Assembly (NCBI RefSeq): GCF_000969835.1
Contig: NZ_KQ033912.1
Location: forward strand, 2,875,373 to 2,939,372
Length of the DNA stretch: 64,000 bases
Reading direction: 5' to 3'
From: Parabacteroides goldsteinii DSM 19448 = WAL 12034
GTDB taxonomy: Bacteria > Bacteroidota > Bacteroidia > Bacteroidales > Tannerellaceae
Shown one piece after another: positions 61,856 to 64,000 of the stretch. Made by a program: the position numbers and the translations under genes. The first letter of the stretch is position 1, and each line of letters starts with the position of its first letter. Below the pieces are notes generated by a model, which worked only from the letters and a program-made list of their open reading frames with translations, was not told the DNA's origin and did not search any database.

Positions 61856-63019
61856 ATGCAGAAAATTATCTCTTTTTTGTTTTCTCTTTTCAGAAACAAA
61901 AAGTTTCTGGCTTTGTTGATTTTGTTCGGCATAGTAGTAAAATTATGTATGCTTCCTTTTTACCCTCAACCGGGGGATTATACTTTTTTCCTTCTGCCGT
62001 GGGTGGAATTTATCAAGTCGAACGGTTATTTTGAGGCTTTCCGTTATCCGTTTGCTAATTACACACCGGCTTATCTGTATTTTTTATTACTGATAGCTAA
62101 GCTTGGGGTAGCTCCTTTAGTGGGGATTAAATTGTTGTCTGTTCTCTTTGAGTATGTGGCTGCTTGGTTTGTGGGGGCGATTGCTTATCAGAAATATAAG
62201 GAAAATTGGGTGAGATGGTGTGCGTTTGCCGTGGTGCCACTTCTTCCGACAGTCCTGATTAATAGTTCCTACTGGGCTCAATGCGACTCTATTTATGCCT
62301 CTTTCCTGTTGGGAAGTATTTATTTTGTGATGAAGAAGCGCTCTCTTCTTTCCGTTTTGTTTCTGGGGATTTCTTTTTCCTTTAAATTACAGGCTGTACT
62401 TCTCTTTCCTTTTTTCTTTGTTTTGTTGCTGAGGAACAGGATTAAATGGTATTATTTTTTGTTGATTCCTGCTGTTTATCTGGTATCGGTTTTTCCTTCT
62501 TATATAGCCGGTCGGCCGTTGATGGATTTATTGTCTGTGTTTGTAAAACAGTCATCGCATTATGAGGAACTTTCTTTACAGTTTCCCAATATTTATATGT
62601 GGATCAGCAATGATTACTACGAACCGGTAAAATGGATAGGAATACTGTTTACTTTTTTGTTCGCGTTAATAGGAGGTGGATATCTGGCCTGGAAACGTCC
62701 GGTTAATTTGACGAACGAGTATTTGGTCCGGTTGGCATTGCTTTCGGCTGTGATTTTTCCTTTTATTTTGCCAGGAATGCATGAACGATATATGTATGCG
62801 GGTGATTTGCTGGCTGTTGTTTATATGTTGTATTTCCCCCGGAAATTCTATTATGCAGTGGGGATTCCTATTGTCTCTTTCTTTTCTTATGCACTTTGTA
62901 CTTCGCTCAACGAGACATTGATTCATTATCTGGGAGTACCGATGACTATTTTTTATTTGTTGGTAATCATTGGCCTGATACGCGATTTTGTGCTATCCGG
63001 TAAGACTTCGGAAAAATAA
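61856..63019 (+). CDS. Integral-membrane glycosyltransferase-like protein
   Basis: A 387-residue protein with about ten hydrophobic helices. An early acidic loop has P-G-D-Y, and a second loop contains S-S-Y-W-A-Q-C-D-S-I-Y, as in GT-C fold mannosyl- or arabinosyltransferases that use polyprenol-linked sugars (GT87/PMT-like). P-G-M-H-E-R-Y-M-Y near residue 305 is typical of this group. The start at 61856 was chosen because the longer frame begins in the ackA terminator. Visibly more AT-rich and T-rich than pta-ackA. The substrate is unknown. Confidence 0.75.
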   Translation: MQKIISFLFSLFRNKKFLALLILFGIVVKLCMLPFYPQPGDYTFFLLPWVEFIKSNGYFEAFRYPFANYTPAYLYFLLLIAKLGVAPLVGIKLLSVLFEYVAAWFVGAIAYQKYKENWVRWCAFAVVPLLPTVLINSSYWAQCDSIYASFLLGSIYFVMKKRSLLSVLFLGISFSFKLQAVLLFPFFFVLLLRNRIKWYYFLLIPAVYLVSVFPSYIAGRPLMDLLSVFVKQSSHYEELSLQFPNIYMWISNDYYEPVKWIGILFTFLFALIGGGYLAWKRPVNLTNEYLVRLALLSAVIFPFILPGMHERYMYAGDLLAVVYMLYFPRKFYYAVGIPIVSFFSYALCTSLNETLIHYLGVPMTIFYLLVIIGLIRDFVLSGKTSEK

Positions 63020-63080
63020 TCCTCTTGTTTTTGTCTATAATTAGAGAAAACTGTGTAACTTGCATCCGGTTAATAATAAC

Positions 63081-63151
63081 TAATCCTCACAGCTTACAAA
63101 ACACAGGATTAGTGTTTAGACTGCTCTGACACCGGTTGGGGCAGTTTTTTT
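63081..63151 (+). terminator. Double hairpin terminator between convergent genes
   Basis: A first stem TAATCCT/AGGATTA (63081-63087 with 63105-63111) is followed by a second, 63120-63126 with 63139-63145, and a run of seven T. Confidence 0.85.
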
Positions 63152-63923
63152 AATCTTCAATTAGTTCGAACTGTTCAAGGAACAGATTTTCGCCATCCCA
63201 TACGATATAAGAAAAGAGTGTCATCCAGTCGCCGGCGATCAGCAGGCGGGAGGTGCGTGAAAGCATCAGGTCGAGCATGATATGACGATGCCCGAAAATA
63301 AAGAAATTGATGTCCGGATGTGTTTTCAGATAGTCTTTAGCGAATAGAACCAGATATTCAGCTGACTCACCTTTATATTCGAGTGCATTTTCTTTTTCCA
63401 GTCCGCTTTTACGGCTGCTCAGTGACCAACCGAGGGCAAAACCGAAAGTCCAGCGGGGATGAATGCCGGCATAAAGCCACTGGCAGAATTTGTTACGGAA
63501 AAGGGCACGGATAAAGCGGAAGGCTTTGCTGCGGTAGTCCACTTCGTCGCCATGGCCGAGAAAGAAACGCTTGCCCAGCAGATCGGTCGTCAATACGTCC
63601 CGATGGATCACTGCACCGATTTCATTGGGCAGGTAATCGAACATCCAGATGTCGTGGTTACCGATAAAAATATGGATTTCGATGCCGCTGTCCGATAATT
63701 CGGCCAGCTTGCCGAGGAAACGGGTAAATCCTTTGGGTACTACATATTTATATTCGTACCAGTAGTCGAACATATCTCCCAGAAAATAGATTGCCATAGC
63801 TTCGTCTTTGATGCTGTCGAGCCAACGCACCAACTTTTTCTCAACGGCCAGCGGGTCTTTATGAAAACGGGCGCCCAGATGGGCGTCCGAGGCAAAATAT
63901 ATTTTCTTCCGGGATGTATTCAT
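63150..63923 (-). CDS. lpxH: UDP-2,3-diacylglucosamine diphosphatase
   Basis: A 257-residue metallophosphatase of lipid A synthesis that cleaves UDP-2,3-diacylglucosamine to lipid X. All five calcineurin-type metal motifs are visible: S-D-A-H-L-G, L-G-D-M-F-D-Y-W, G-N-H-D-I-W, G-H-G-D and G-H-R-H. The first codon overlaps the stop of the upstream DUF59 gene, so the two are co-translated. Confidence 0.92.
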   Translation of the reverse strand: MNTSRKKIYFASDAHLGARFHKDPLAVEKKLVRWLDSIKDEAMAIYFLGDMFDYWYEYKYVVPKGFTRFLGKLAELSDSGIEIHIFIGNHDIWMFDYLPNEIGAVIHRDVLTTDLLGKRFFLGHGDEVDYRSKAFRFIRALFRNKFCQWLYAGIHPRWTFGFALGWSLSSRKSGLEKENALEYKGESAEYLVLFAKDYLKTHPDINFFIFGHRHIMLDLMLSRTSRLLIAGDWMTLFSYIVWDGENLFLEQFELIED

Positions 63924-64000
63924 AGGAAACCTAGTTCGAGTTTCGCTTCTTCCGACATCATATCCTTATCCCATTCCGGTTCGAATACGAGGTTGACTTC
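63920..64000 (-). CDS. MIP18/DUF59-family Fe-S assembly protein, 3' end only
   Basis: The minus strand encodes the last 26 residues of a protein, with V-N-L-V-F-E-P-E-W and M-M-S-E-E-A-K-L-E-L-G, then a TGA at 63920-63922. That ending is characteristic of the small MIP18/DUF59 (PaaD/SufT-like) iron-sulfur cluster assembly factors. The stop overlaps the lpxH ATG by three bases (ATGA arrangement). The rest of the gene lies beyond the window. Confidence 0.72.
   Translation of the reverse strand, partial: EVNLVFEPEWDKDMMSEEAKLELGFL

Noticed and set aside
1..64000. A SusC/SusD polysaccharide utilisation locus around the beta-galactosidase, esterase or sulfatase
   Set aside because: No TonB-dependent receptor or SusD-like lipoprotein gene is present anywhere in the window.

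Overview
The window looks like a chromosomal segment of a gut Bacteroidales bacterium, most likely Parabacteroides. Most intergenic regions carry the Bacteroidales -7 promoter element TAnnTTTG and few have strong Shine-Dalgarno sequences. The gene content also fits: Mfa1/FimB-type (type V) fimbriae, fimbrillins, DUF3575/DUF3868/DUF3836/DUF4906 proteins, an S-type sulfatase, a clostripain-family lipoprotein and a eukaryote-like hexokinase. I saw no rRNA, tRNA, CRISPR array, IS element or phage module.

Layout. 1-1501: tail of a beta-propeller protein and a small secreted protein. 1602-10210: a large GH2 beta-galactosidase, then a patatin/outer-membrane-barrel fusion, a sialate O-acetylesterase-type hydrolase and a DUF2461 protein. 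10258-13710: hexokinase, a DUF3836 protein and a TrpB2-type tryptophan synthase beta chain. 13867-18424: a four-gene operon of two paralogous porin-like barrels, an RmlD-like reductase and a stand-alone AICAR transformylase. 18643-22848: sulfatase, DUF4143-type ATPase and asd. 22978-27185: a lamin-tail surface protein, two small unknown genes and a C11 peptidase lipoprotein. 27304-44318 is an accessory fimbrial region. It holds a short DUF3575/DUF3868 pair, a gene-free but highly structured 0.7 kb gap, a fimbrillin/DUF5119 cluster, an AraC regulator with a GHL10-like hydrolase, and a complete type V fimbria operon (DUF3575, DUF3868-OmpA, Mfa1, FimB, accessory subunit, DUF4906 tip). Two overlapping membrane-anchored AraC-family regulators (44737-47051) are transcribed divergently from that operon. 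47199-64000 is mostly housekeeping: uvrA, a class II fic gene, two secreted proteins, an MFS transporter, a PfkB kinase, a Cro-like regulator, murF, folP-cdaA, pta-ackA, a membrane glycosyltransferase, lpxH and the end of a MIP18/DUF59 gene.

The most unusual signal is not a gene. Four intergenic gaps (20226, 28612, 53964 and 56237) each hold four tandem units with a 22-bp period. The unit sequence is different at each site, but the plan is the same: the first and last units are inverted complements, one unit is a palindrome, and the array lies between two convergent genes. The other six convergent gaps in the window have ordinary hairpin terminators instead. I know of no named element with this description. 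A second point of interest is the 28409-29122 gap, which combines an orphan promoter, a possible structured RNA, one of the 22-bp arrays and a REP-like 119-bp inverted repeat.
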